Of a stretch of DNA of 64,000 nucleotides, positions 1-8,133 are shown piece by piece (the first letter of the stretch is position 1; each line of letters opens with the position of its first letter). The translations under genes were made by a program, and so were the position numbers. Under the pieces are notes generated by a model. It was not told where the DNA came from, searched no databases, and saw only the letters and a list, made by a program, of their open reading frames with translations. This DNA comes from an uncultured Bacillota bacterium. Its GTDB lineage: Bacteria; Bacillota_I; Bacilli_A; RF39; UBA660. The stretch lies in assembly GCA_905205665.1 (NCBI GenBank), contig CAJLEF010000002.1, positions 1 to 64,000 of the forward strand. Direction: 5' to 3'.

Positions 1-9
1 CTTTTCCAA

Positions 10-51
10 AGAAAAAAGAAGCTAAGTAGAAATTATTTATTTCCACTCAGC
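10..51 (-). terminator. Rho-independent terminator of the sortase operon
   Basis: Read on the minus strand, positions 51-21 form a 13-bp stem (two G-U pairs) with a five-base loop, followed by a T-rich run at 20-10. It lies about 40 bases after the sortase stop codon. Confidence 0.8.
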
Positions 52-88
52 CCCTCTTTTTTATGTTTTAAATAAAAAGTTATCATCT

Positions 89-787
89 TTAAAGAGAATA
101 ACTTTTTACCTCTTTCATTAAAATAAGTAAATAATCTCCCACTGCTTTATCATAGTTGCATGTTTGTAAAACAAGTATTTTATCAGTAGCATTCACCCCT
201 ACTTTCGTATCATATAAAGCATGTTCTTTCATTTTTTCTAAATGATTTAAAAAGTCTTCTTTAGATGAAAAAGTAAGTTTCATATGTTCATTATTATCTT
301 TATTGACCCCAACAACACCAAAAATTAAGTATTCTGACTTTCTCTTTTTTGTTTCTAAAGAAAAAGTTGGATGTTCTTTATAAAAATCATAAGAGGTATA
401 GTTGATTAAAGGAGCAAAAATTCCTGTGTGGTCTTTAAAATGATGACCATAAATATTTAACTGATAACTTTCATCTATCTTATTACGATAATCTAAGAAG
501 GCTTGTCCCTCCTTTGTTTCCTTATCATTTAAATCATGTTTTAAATAATAAATGTTATCCGTACTTTGCGTTATCAATGTATCTATACCAATAGTAGAGG
601 TTAAATGGGCGACGACTTTTTCGTTATCAAAAATATCTTTTTTAGAAGTATCCTCAGTAGCCACTTTCAAATTTTTGTTTTCCTCCGTTTCTTCTTTCTG
701 ATAACTATAAATTGCCGCAGGTTTTATAAAATAAAGAAGACTAAAAATACTGATAACTAATAATATTAGTCCAAATATTTTTTTCAT
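89..787 (-). CDS. Class B sortase
   Basis: A 232-aa transpeptidase that should cleave a C-terminal sorting signal and attach the protein to the wall. It has one N-terminal membrane segment (about residues 4-22), the class B strand pattern, a catalytic His in IYGHHF (His115) and a catalytic Cys in LQTCNY (Cys210). The Arg that normally follows the Cys by about 10-12 residues is not visible; the equivalent strand reads GDYLLILMKEV. Its start overlaps the end of the preceding gene by 4 bases (ATGA), so the two are translationally coupled and the upstream protein is the obvious substrate. The family is clear; full activity is less certain because of the missing Arg. Confidence 0.85.
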   Translation of the reverse strand: MKKIFGLILLVISIFSLLYFIKPAAIYSYQKEETEENKNLKVATEDTSKKDIFDNEKVVAHLTSTIGIDTLITQSTDNIYYLKHDLNDKETKEGQAFLDYRNKIDESYQLNIYGHHFKDHTGIFAPLINYTSYDFYKEHPTFSLETKKRKSEYLIFGVVGVNKDNNEHMKLTFSSKEDFLNHLEKMKEHALYDTKVGVNATDKILVLQTCNYDKAVGDYLLILMKEVKSYSL

Positions 788-2550
788 ATTCTTTTCTTTA
801 ATATAAAAACTCCTGCCAAAACAATTAAAGAAATTAAAGCAAAAATGGGATAAGATAATTTAAAGTTCTCACCAGTTGGAGGAATTTGTTCTTCAAAAAC
901 AGAAGAAACTTTTTTATAAACGTATATAACTGTGATGTCTTCTTTTTGATAAACACCTTTACTATTTAAAGGAATACTAACAAGTTCATAGTTGGAAATT
1001 TCTTTACTTTCGGTTTCATAATTATCATCTAAAGAGCCTGTCATTTCAATAGAGCTTATTAGTTCATTTCCTTCTTCGTCCACGTATTTCACAATAACTT
1101 TGCCAAGCAAATTATGAGCTGCTTTTAAAACGATATTTTCTCTTGTTTCTAAAGCCTTATCATATTTTTGAACAAAGTAATTTTCTTCATCATGAACATT
1201 ATATCTTTTTTCTTCCGTATCTAAATACCAATCATCAATCAAATGATCACAGTCATCTAAGTTCCAATCTATAGATGTTTTAGAAAAGTTAAATAAAGCG
1301 TCTGTTACATTATAAATATCATCCCCAGCTTTACCAGCGTGATTATTATATAAAGCACTATTAATAGCATTAACGGTACCTTTATTGTAAATACCTCCAC
1401 CATAATTATCAGCGTGATTATTTTGAATGATTGCTTTATTTGGTAAAGTAAGTGTCCCGGCATTAAAGATACCGGCACCATTTGACTTATCTTTATTTTC
1501 TGTAATTTCTAAAGAAACATTTTCAGCAAATTTAAATTGGCCATAATTTTCTAAAGCATTACTCTTATTACCTTTTAAAGTTACTTTAGCGCCACTAGCA
1601 ATATTACCAACACTTTTATTTAGTTTACCAGAAGTTCCAAGACGAATACCTCCACCGATAAAGCCATAACCATTTTCATTAGAAATAATAGTTGATGAGT
1701 CATCTACCGTGATTTCATTTGTGGAAGTAATACCATAATAAGCATTATTGGTTGCATTAACAACAGAATTATTAGAAACCTTTAAAATACCCGTTGATAA
1801 ACCATGACCGGCATTATCCAAAAAATTAATTTTCGAATTCTTGGCTTCAAAAAGTCCTCCATTAGAGGCATTTGCGGTACAATTTTGCACTGTGAAATTA
1901 GAATTTTCTACATAAACCGTTGGACTATTAACATAACCACGGTTTGCCCCATCAATTAAAAAACTAGAATTATTCTTAACAAATATCCCAGAACCAGCTG
2001 TCATATCAAGTTGAATACCTTGACCCGCTTTACCTGAAGTATTAAGTCCTTCTATTTTAAACTTAGCATTATCGATGACATTAATCGTTGCTTTATTATC
2101 TGCATAAATAGCATTCATAACGCCTTTATTACTATCATAAGAAAATGTAATACTCCCTCCATTTATGGCAGTTAAATTACCTCCTAAAACCATACTTGCC
2201 CAAGTAGGAGCTTCTCCATTATCGGCTTTTTTCATACCTTCTTTCGAATTAATAACTAAATGACTACCATTCAAAGTTAAATCACTTTTATAACGCCAAC
2301 CATAAACATTGTAAGTAATTGTAAAGTTTCCTTTAAATGTTAAACTTTTATAAAATGTTTTTGTTGGACTTACATCACTTAAAAGGGTAATAATATCCTT
2401 ATCTTGAGCACTTAAAATAGCCTCATCAATATCTTCATATTTTACTTCTTTACCATCTTTCATTAAAGAAGCAACTTCTAAAGCTTCTGCATTACCTAAA
2501 AACATAAATAAACTAACTGCTAAAATTATAAAATAACCTTTCCTTTTCAT
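784..2550 (-). CDS. Wall-anchored beta-helix/MucBP surface protein
   Basis: A 588-aa secreted surface protein. Residues 1-23 are a signal peptide ending in NAEA. Residues about 80-430 are Asn/Gly-rich short repeats of the right-handed beta-helix (pectate-lyase-like) type, with recurring GNKSN, NNSS and GGGIYN turns. Residues about 480-545 match a MucBP domain (VKYVDEEGNEL...GVYQKEDITVIYVYKK). The C-terminus is a sorting signal: IPPTG at 556-560, a hydrophobic stretch and a KKRI tail. It is first in an operon with the sortase and is preceded by a strong GGAGG ribosome site. The likely role is adhesion to glycan or mucin, inferred from the domains. The motif is IPPTG rather than LPXTG. Confidence 0.85.
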   Translation of the reverse strand: MKRKGYFIILAVSLFMFLGNAEALEVASLMKDGKEVKYEDIDEAILSAQDKDIITLLSDVSPTKTFYKSLTFKGNFTITYNVYGWRYKSDLTLNGSHLVINSKEGMKKADNGEAPTWASMVLGGNLTAINGGSITFSYDSNKGVMNAIYADNKATINVIDNAKFKIEGLNTSGKAGQGIQLDMTAGSGIFVKNNSSFLIDGANRGYVNSPTVYVENSNFTVQNCTANASNGGLFEAKNSKINFLDNAGHGLSTGILKVSNNSVVNATNNAYYGITSTNEITVDDSSTIISNENGYGFIGGGIRLGTSGKLNKSVGNIASGAKVTLKGNKSNALENYGQFKFAENVSLEITENKDKSNGAGIFNAGTLTLPNKAIIQNNHADNYGGGIYNKGTVNAINSALYNNHAGKAGDDIYNVTDALFNFSKTSIDWNLDDCDHLIDDWYLDTEEKRYNVHDEENYFVQKYDKALETRENIVLKAAHNLLGKVIVKYVDEEGNELISSIEMTGSLDDNYETESKEISNYELVSIPLNSKGVYQKEDITVIYVYKKVSSVFEEQIPPTGENFKLSYPIFALISLIVLAGVFILKKRI

Positions 2551-2596
2551 CTTTTCCTCCGTAAAATATATTTTTTACTTCTTAAAAATCTTAAGG

Positions 2597-2621
2597 GTTA
2601 AAAACTTATTCAGTTTTTAAC
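2597..2621 (-). terminator. Inverted repeat at the sigF stop codon
   Basis: A perfect 10-bp inverted repeat (2597-2606 and 2612-2621) with a 5-base loop overlaps the sigF stop codon. The downstream T-run is poor, so termination is likely but not certain. Confidence 0.5.
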
Positions 2622-3246
2622 GTACTTCATAATACTGCCGTAGTTTTTTTAAGCTCTTTTGTTCATACCTAGAAATCATTACTTGACTCATGCACATTTT
2701 TTTAGCTGTTTCACTTTGGGTTAAATCATTAAAATAACGATACTTAATGATTTTTTGTTCTTCTTCTTTTAAAGATTCTATTCCCTCTTCGAGAGTTAAT
2801 TTTTCTTCTAGGGAAATGCTTTCTTTACTTGGAATGGTCTCATAAAGTTCTCTTGCTTCCTGGGTGTTATCATCAAGACTTGTCATTTCTCCTGTCACAT
2901 ATAAAACTTCTGCAATTTGGTTTAAAGGAATCTCTAAATATTGTGAAAGTTCTTCATAATTAGGAATTTTTCCTAGTTTTAAACTAAGAGCATTTCTGGC
3001 GTGTTCAATTTGTTTTGCTAATTTTAAAATGTCTTTTGTTACTTTAATCTTGCGATTTTTCATAACAAGTTCATACATTTCTCCAAAAATATAATCATAA
3101 GCATACGAGGAAAACTTCACATTGTTATTTTGACGATAGTTTTTATAGGCTTTTAAAACCCCTATCGCTCCAGCTTGCATTAAATCTTCAAACGGAACTT
3201 CATAGAACTTAGTTGCGATGTGCTTGATTAAAGGAGATAACTCCAA
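2617..3246 (-). CDS. sigF: Sporulation sigma factor, SigF/SigG type
   Basis: An RNA polymerase sigma factor of the sigma-B/F/G group, expected to direct forespore transcription. Region 2 (PFEDLMQAGAIGVLKAYKNY, FSSYAYDYIFGEMYELV), region 3 and a region-4 helix-turn-helix (LTQSETAKKMCMSQVMISRYEQ) are all present. It follows the SpoIIAA-like gene in the usual spoIIA order, which favours SigF over SigG. The start is doubtful. The only in-frame start is TTG at 3246 without a Shine-Dalgarno, leaving the protein about 40 residues short of B. subtilis SigF. A GTG overlapping the SpoIIAA stop opens MSDLNKHG in another frame that would need a +1 shift to join. Either the N-terminus is short or there is a frameshift. 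Confidence 0.75.
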   Translation of the reverse strand: MELSPLIKHIATKFYEVPFEDLMQAGAIGVLKAYKNYRQNNNVKFSSYAYDYIFGEMYELVMKNRKIKVTKDILKLAKQIEHARNALSLKLGKIPNYEELSQYLEIPLNQIAEVLYVTGEMTSLDDNTQEARELYETIPSKESISLEEKLTLEEGIESLKEEEQKIIKYRYFNDLTQSETAKKMCMSQVMISRYEQKSLKKLRQYYEVR

Positions 3247-3276
3247 AACAAGCGAAGCCGTGTTTATTTAAATCAC

Positions 3277-3582
3277 TCACTTTCCATTTTGTATGCGCAT
3301 ACGATATCCCATTAAACTTTCTTTAATATCATTTTTTACATTGCAAAGCAGAAATTTTCCTTGTTGTTTTTTCAAAATAATTTTTGTTTTTAAAAGAACA
3401 TACCTCCCTTCACTGTCAACTTTCTTTAAATCTCGGCAATCTAAAATAAAAGAAGAAATGTGATTTTTTTGCAAATAAGGAATTACATAATGGTTAATCT
3501 TATAAGTTTCTTTCTTTGTCAAATTGCCTTTTAACTTAGCGTACAAAGTATGTCCTTCTAAGCTCAAATTTAAAATTAGCAT
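3277..3582 (-). CDS. spoIIAA: Anti-anti-sigma factor (STAS domain), SpoIIAA-like
   Basis: A 101-aa STAS-domain protein. The core pattern is recognisable: LKGNLTKKE, then FILDCRDLKKVDSEGRYVLL, in which the Asp-Ser corresponds to the phosphorylated Ser of SpoIIAA (usual DSSGLG). It is a little shorter than the usual 115-117 aa. The ribosome site GAGGGTGAT sits well before the ATG. It is directly upstream of the SigF-like gene, as in the spoIIA operon, but there is no room (about 30 bases) for the anti-sigma kinase spoIIAB that normally lies between them. SpoIIAA/SigF function is inferred from fold plus neighbour. Confidence 0.7.
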   Translation of the reverse strand: MLILNLSLEGHTLYAKLKGNLTKKETYKINHYVIPYLQKNHISSFILDCRDLKKVDSEGRYVLLKTKIILKKQQGKFLLCNVKNDIKESLMGYRMRIQNGK

Positions 3583-3651
3583 TCTATCACCCTCGCCTAT
3601 TTTAATATAGAAGATTTTTCAAATATTTTAAAGAAGTTCGACAAGATAAGC

Positions 3652-3684
3652 TAAAAAAAATAACTAGTTGGAACCAGTTATTTC
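3652..3684 (-). terminator. Rho-independent terminator of the LCP gene
   Basis: On the minus strand an 11-bp stem (one G-U pair) spans the LCP stop codon and is followed by eight T residues (positions 3660-3653). Confidence 0.8.
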
Positions 3685-5127
3685 ATCAATTTTTTGAATA
3701 GCTTCCGAAATACTACTAGAAGAAGGCATCATAACATAAGAATACAAGTCAGGCATAGAAAGGGTTTTTTGATAATCATCGACACCTGCTAAGACATTTG
3801 TTTTAATTTCCCAACTAGGCATATTATCAAGTTGCCATTCAAAAAAGCTTTTGATGGAATCTAAAGACATATTCGTTGTGAAATTTCCTTCAATACTGCC
3901 AATAATTTCAGGATATTTTATTAAAATCGTTGGCGAGGTTACTTTGTTTACAATACCTTTAATAACTTGTTGTTGATGACGAGCACGAGCCACATCCCCT
4001 TCTCTTAAATTATATCTTTCTCTAACATAAGCAAGAGCTTGTTTACCATTTAAGTCTATTTCACCTTTTTTAAACACGTAATAAATGTGTTCGTCTTCTT
4101 CTTCATAATCAGCTGTAAACAAAAAGGGATTATCAACAGTAATGCCACCTATAGCATCTACGATTTTAATAAGGGAAGTAAAGTTTAAACGAACATAATA
4201 ATTGATATCTGTTTCTAAAAGATTTTCAATTGTTTTAACCGTTGTTTCGACACCTTTTAAACCAGTATGTGTTAATTTATCTTTTAAATCATTTTCACTC
4301 CCATAAACACTCACGTAATAGTCTCTTGGAATACTTGTTAAAAGAACTTGATGGGTTTTAGGATTAACCGTCACCACCATGTTAACATCACTTCTACTTA
4401 CACTTGAAAGTTTACCATAAGTATCAATTCCCGTAATATAAACACTGAATGGTTCTTTGGTTATTTCAACTTCTTTGGCAATATTTTCTTTTTCATAATT
4501 CACTTCTAAAGTTTCAATAATCCGAACCCCATCACTTAAAGAAGAATCCATTTCTTTATAGAGATTAAATTCTTCTTTTTCCATTAAAATAGCTTCCGTA
4601 TAGCCTTTTTTTAAGCGTTCTATTAATGAAGTAGTATCGGTAATTGGGCGATCTTTTAAAGTTACTTTTTTAGAAAGAGTTTGAAAGGCTTTTTGCGCGC
4701 CTTTTTTACTTTCTAAATAATCTATTTCTTTGGAAGACAAATCATCTAAACTTTCGTAGCTACTTTCTTTTAAAACTAAGACATAATAAGTTTCGGTTTG
4801 AATATTCAAAAAAGAAATATTTTTCAAAAAGCTTTCTGTAACGCTTTGATAATAAAGGATAAAACTAAAAGAAAAGACAAGTAAAATAGAAAGAAGGGTT
4901 CCTAATATACGCAGGCGATAATTCTTACAAGACATCAAAAGATACAAAAAAACGTCCTGTAAAAGAAGAACAATAAAAATGAGAATTAAATATTTAAAAG
5001 GAATCATTTGTAAACGAATTAAAAATATAAAAACAATGAGACTAAATGCCATAACGATTAAAGAAATGCCTTTAAAGAGAACACTTTTTTTGATTTTTTT
5101 CTTTTTTGTCTTTTTCACATCATTCAC
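3664..5127 (-). CDS. LytR-CpsA-Psr (LCP) wall glycopolymer ligase
   Basis: A 487-aa membrane enzyme of the family that transfers teichoic-acid-like or capsular polymers from lipid carrier to peptidoglycan. A Lys-rich cytoplasmic start is followed by three membrane segments (about residues 18-95). The LCP domain (about 235-440) shows SDVNMVVTVNP, the Arg/Asp motif LTSIPRDYYV, the IDAIGGITVDNP block and the ALAYVRERYNLREGDVARARHQQ block; these acidic and Arg residues bind the pyrophosphate of the donor lipid. It lies between spoIIAA and a D-Ala-D-Ala carboxypeptidase and ends in its own terminator. The polymer it attaches cannot be told from the sequence. Confidence 0.9.
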   Translation of the reverse strand: MNDVKKTKKKKIKKSVLFKGISLIVMAFSLIVFIFLIRLQMIPFKYLILIFIVLLLQDVFLYLLMSCKNYRLRILGTLLSILLVFSFSFILYYQSVTESFLKNISFLNIQTETYYVLVLKESSYESLDDLSSKEIDYLESKKGAQKAFQTLSKKVTLKDRPITDTTSLIERLKKGYTEAILMEKEEFNLYKEMDSSLSDGVRIIETLEVNYEKENIAKEVEITKEPFSVYITGIDTYGKLSSVSRSDVNMVVTVNPKTHQVLLTSIPRDYYVSVYGSENDLKDKLTHTGLKGVETTVKTIENLLETDINYYVRLNFTSLIKIVDAIGGITVDNPFLFTADYEEEDEHIYYVFKKGEIDLNGKQALAYVRERYNLREGDVARARHQQQVIKGIVNKVTSPTILIKYPEIIGSIEGNFTTNMSLDSIKSFFEWQLDNMPSWEIKTNVLAGVDDYQKTLSMPDLYSYVMMPSSSSISEAIQKIDEITGSN

Positions 5128-5203
5128 CTACTTTGATTGTAGTAAAATATTTACGACAACTCTAGTTATTTAAAGATATTTGACACTTACTTGATACTTT
5201 AAT

Positions 5204-6355
5204 TTACTTAATTAATATTTTGCCGGCACTAATATTTTTAATATTACGGGATAAAAGTTTGAAATAAGAGGCTTTAGCAATATCTTTTGAAACCGTGACA
5301 TCTAAAGTATCGATAACTTTACCATTTTCGATAACCTCTGCTTTTCCATAAACTTCACCTTTTTTTAAAGGAGCTTTTAAAGAATCTACGGCGATATTAT
5401 AAGAATAATTAGGAGTATCATCGGTATTTTTTAATAGTTTAGTATAATCATCTTTTAAAGTGAGAGTTATTGTTTCTTCTTCACCATTTTCTACTCGCTT
5501 GGTTCCTAAAGAGTTTTCTTTAGAATATAAAATCACATTTTTATAACTATTAAAGCCATAGTTTAACATATTGGTAATATCACTACTTCTTTTATCGGAT
5601 GTTTCTTCTCCCATAGCCACAGCAATTAGACGAAGATTATTTTTTTTAGCAGTCGCAGTAAGGCAATAACCCGCTGTCTGAGTAAAACCAGTTTTTAAAC
5701 CATCGACGCCATTATAGAATCTAACCAAACGATTAGTATTCACAAGCCAAGTGCTAGTACCATCATTTTTCTTTAAATAATCTTCATAAATACTGGTAAA
5801 TTCTAATATTTTTGGATGTTTAATAAGTTCTCTTGCCATAATTGCCATATCATAAGCACTGGAAGTATGTCCATCAGTATCTAAGCCATGAGGATTTTTG
5901 AATACTGTCGAAGTAAGTCCTAGTTCTTTAGCACGAGTATTCATTTTTTCTACGAAAGCATCGACACTTCCAGATACTTTTTCTGCCATAGCTACTACCG
6001 CGTCATTCCCAGAGGCAATGGCAATTCCTTTTAGTAATTGTTCTACTTTATAAACCTCACCTGTTTGTAGGAATATTTGACTACCACCCATTTTACTAGC
6101 ATTTTCACTTATAGTAACGTCATCTTCAAAAGAAAGACGTCCTGCATCAATTTCTTCCATAATCAAAAGCATGCTCATGATTTTTGTCATCGAAGCAGGC
6201 GCTAACGCTTCATTTTCATTCTTTTTATATAATATTTCTCCCGAATCAAAGTCCATTAATAAAGCACTTTTAGCATTGGGAGCTAAATCAGTTTCTGCAA
6301 AAACCATTGTGGTTCCAAGAAAAAATAAACACAAACCCCATATTACTTTTTTCAT
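5204..6355 (-). CDS. D-alanyl-D-alanine carboxypeptidase (DacF/PBP5 type)
   Basis: A 383-aa secreted penicillin-binding protein that trims the terminal D-Ala of peptidoglycan stem peptides. It has a signal peptide (residues 1-20, ...MVFA|ET), the S11 peptidase motifs SMTK (Ser55, Lys58), SGN (115-117) and KTG (221-223), and a C-terminal beta-rich domain (about 280-383) ending in an amphipathic tail suited to membrane association. The length is normal for the family. An extended -10 promoter lies about 40 bases upstream, so the gene is probably transcribed alone. Given the sporulation genes nearby, a DacF-like role in the spore cortex is possible but not shown. Confidence 0.9.
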   Translation of the reverse strand: MKKVIWGLCLFFLGTTMVFAETDLAPNAKSALLMDFDSGEILYKKNENEALAPASMTKIMSMLLIMEEIDAGRLSFEDDVTISENASKMGGSQIFLQTGEVYKVEQLLKGIAIASGNDAVVAMAEKVSGSVDAFVEKMNTRAKELGLTSTVFKNPHGLDTDGHTSSAYDMAIMARELIKHPKILEFTSIYEDYLKKNDGTSTWLVNTNRLVRFYNGVDGLKTGFTQTAGYCLTATAKKNNLRLIAVAMGEETSDKRSSDITNMLNYGFNSYKNVILYSKENSLGTKRVENGEEETITLTLKDDYTKLLKNTDDTPNYSYNIAVDSLKAPLKKGEVYGKAEVIENGKVIDTLDVTVSKDIAKASYFKLLSRNIKNISAGKILIK

Positions 6356-6393
6356 CTCACACCTCTTATTTCACTTTATGTTAAAAGGTATGT

Positions 6394-6402
6394 ATTATAC
6401 CA
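6394..6402 (-). promoter_or_regulatory. Extended -10 promoter of the DacF-type gene
   Basis: On the minus strand TTGGTATAAT (TATAAT at 6399-6394, with the TGn extension) lies about 40 bases before the ATG. No clear -35 is seen, which is normal for an extended -10 promoter. Confidence 0.6.
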
Positions 6403-6424
6403 AGAAAAAAATATGAAATAATAC

Positions 6425-7111
6425 TTATTCCATATTAAAAATTTTATCGATACCAACGACACCATCATAGTAATAATTCATAATATCAAGACATAATTTT
6501 ATTTTTTCCCTATCTATTGTTTGATTTTCTTTGTAACATTCTATTATCTCTTGAAAAATCATATTATAATAAAATGTTAAAGAAGTATATTTTGAGCAAA
6601 CTAGTAAATGTACTAATTCATCAATTTTATTCTTTATTTCTGGTTCAAAAGTTGCAAATAAATATTCATTAATATTAACTTTTTCTCCATTCATTTGGAA
6701 ATCTTCCCCAAAGATATCAGCTAGCCTTCTTTGCAAAGGTAATTTTTCATTTTTAACATCTTCTAATAAATAGTTTTTATATTCTAATGTTTTTTGAACA
6801 GTATATTTAGAAATTTCTTTTTCTTTATTTATTTTTCCTTCGTTGTTGGTATTTTTAAAATCATTTAAATCCGTTTTAGAAAAACTTAAAACTTGCTCTT
6901 TCAAAGGGTCTATCAAAACTTCATATTCGGGTACTACCTTGGCATTCATATCCCACACATTGGCATCTTCTTTAACAAGCATAACTACGACATATAACTT
7001 ATTATCCTTAATTTTTAACATAGGATATAAAGGGACAAAATTTTCTAAGCCTTTATTTACTTTTTCTTCGTTAACTTTTTTTAAATATTTTTCTAATTTT
7101 TCATCATTCAT
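6425..7111 (-). CDS. Unknown soluble partner of an ECF sigma factor
   Basis: A 228-aa protein that I do not recognise. It is charged and has no membrane segment or signal peptide. The N-terminal half (to about residue 95) alternates strands (LYVVVMLVKED, YEVLIDPLKEQVLSF) and the C-terminal half is predicted helical. Its start overlaps the ECF sigma gene by 8 bases, so the two are co-translated. By position it could be a cytoplasmic regulator or a target of that sigma factor; nothing in it resembles a membrane anti-sigma factor or a zinc-binding anti-sigma domain. Confidence 0.6.
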   Translation of the reverse strand: MNDEKLEKYLKKVNEEKVNKGLENFVPLYPMLKIKDNKLYVVVMLVKEDANVWDMNAKVVPEYEVLIDPLKEQVLSFSKTDLNDFKNTNNEGKINKEKEISKYTVQKTLEYKNYLLEDVKNEKLPLQRRLADIFGEDFQMNGEKVNINEYLFATFEPEIKNKIDELVHLLVCSKYTSLTFYYNMIFQEIIECYKENQTIDREKIKLCLDIMNYYYDGVVGIDKIFNME

Positions 7112-7580
7112 AATGATATTTCTCCTTTACTTTTTTTCTTGCCTTATATAAATAATATTTTACATTGTTTTCATTCGTGGCAAGTTGTTTACTAATTTCA
7201 CTTATAGAAAGGTCAAGTAAATAGTATAATTGAAAAGCTTTATATTCTTTTAATGTGAAGCCAAAATCGTCTAAGTTGGTGACAATCTCTTTAAAAATTA
7301 TTTTATCTATATCATCTATTTGATAATCCGATGATACCTCCTCCTCATAAGAAAGATTGTCTTTTTCTTTTAGATATTTTTGAGTTTTAGCATACCAAAT
7401 GTTATGAGCAATTTTCCAAATTAAATTATCCATTTTTTGAATATCGATATCTTTTTTTAAGTACTCAAAAAGAGCTACAAAAATACTATTAGTAAGATCT
7501 TCTGCATCCTCTTTGTTATCTGTTTTTTTTAAAGACCAATAATATATTTTTGGAAAATACTCCTCATAAATTTTATCCAT
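7104..7580 (-). CDS. ECF-type RNA polymerase sigma factor
   Basis: A 158-aa sigma factor containing only regions 2 and 4. Region 2 includes FPKIYYWSLKKTDNKEDAEDLTN and the Trp-Lys-Ile-Ala-His-Asn segment; region 4 carries the helix-turn-helix LDLSISEISKQLATNENNVKYYLYKARKK. Length and layout fit ECF sigma factors. It overlaps the following 228-aa gene, which may control it. The signal it responds to cannot be read from the sequence. Confidence 0.85.
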   Translation of the reverse strand: MDKIYEEYFPKIYYWSLKKTDNKEDAEDLTNSIFVALFEYLKKDIDIQKMDNLIWKIAHNIWYAKTQKYLKEKDNLSYEEEVSSDYQIDDIDKIIFKEIVTNLDDFGFTLKEYKAFQLYYLLDLSISEISKQLATNENNVKYYLYKARKKVKEKYHYE

Positions 7581-7633
7581 TTACATCACCTTTCATTTAT
7601 ATAGTGTCTTTTTTTCTCAAATGGTTAGTTTTT

Positions 7634-8011
7634 TTATTTATGTTTTTTAAAATAATCATCAATATTTTGTGAGATTATCTGATTATTTTTTATAAAAGAT
7701 GGTTTAATACATAAAAGTTCTATTATATTTATAACAACCAAAATTAAACCGTTAAAAATATCTTTACTTATTAACCACACAAATAAGAAAGCTATCAAAG
7801 ACGTTATAATTATATAAAGCTTAATTATCTTATTATAAGAAACATCTTTTCTTTTATTTACAGGATTTAAAATCCCGTAGGAAATAGCTATGTAATTAAA
7901 AGGTATGTAAATTAAAAATGAAAGATCATAAATAGATGGTAAACCAACAAACTTAATAAAATAACCCAATAAAATAACGACAACATATCTTAAAACGTAA
8001 TAAATTAACAT
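7634..8011 (-). CDS. Small membrane protein of unknown function
   Basis: A 125-aa protein with about four hydrophobic segments (residues about 5-25, 28-48, 65-84, 88-105) and a basic, polar C-terminus. I recognise no family motif. It lies upstream of the ECF sigma gene on the same strand with about 50 bases between them and may be part of that transcription unit. Confidence 0.55.
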   Translation of the reverse strand: MLIYYVLRYVVVILLGYFIKFVGLPSIYDLSFLIYIPFNYIAISYGILNPVNKRKDVSYNKIIKLYIIITSLIAFLFVWLISKDIFNGLILVVINIIELLCIKPSFIKNNQIISQNIDDYFKKHK

Positions 8012-8103
8012 AATTTTCTCTATCCTTTTCTAAAATGATTATAACATTTTTTGTCAATTTTTTTATTATTTTTCTATATTAAATTCATATTTTTAAAAAT
8101 ACT

Positions 8104-8111
8104 GGTATAAT
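8104..8111 (+). promoter_or_regulatory. Extended -10 promoter of the VanY-type gene
   Basis: CTGGTATAAT ends about 22 bases before the ATG, which would give a very short leader starting near the AAGGAAGTGG ribosome site. A weaker TTGTCA-N18-TATATT pair lies further upstream (about 8052-8085). Confidence 0.5.
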
Positions 8112-8133
8112 GAATTAAAGGAAGTGGAAAAAA

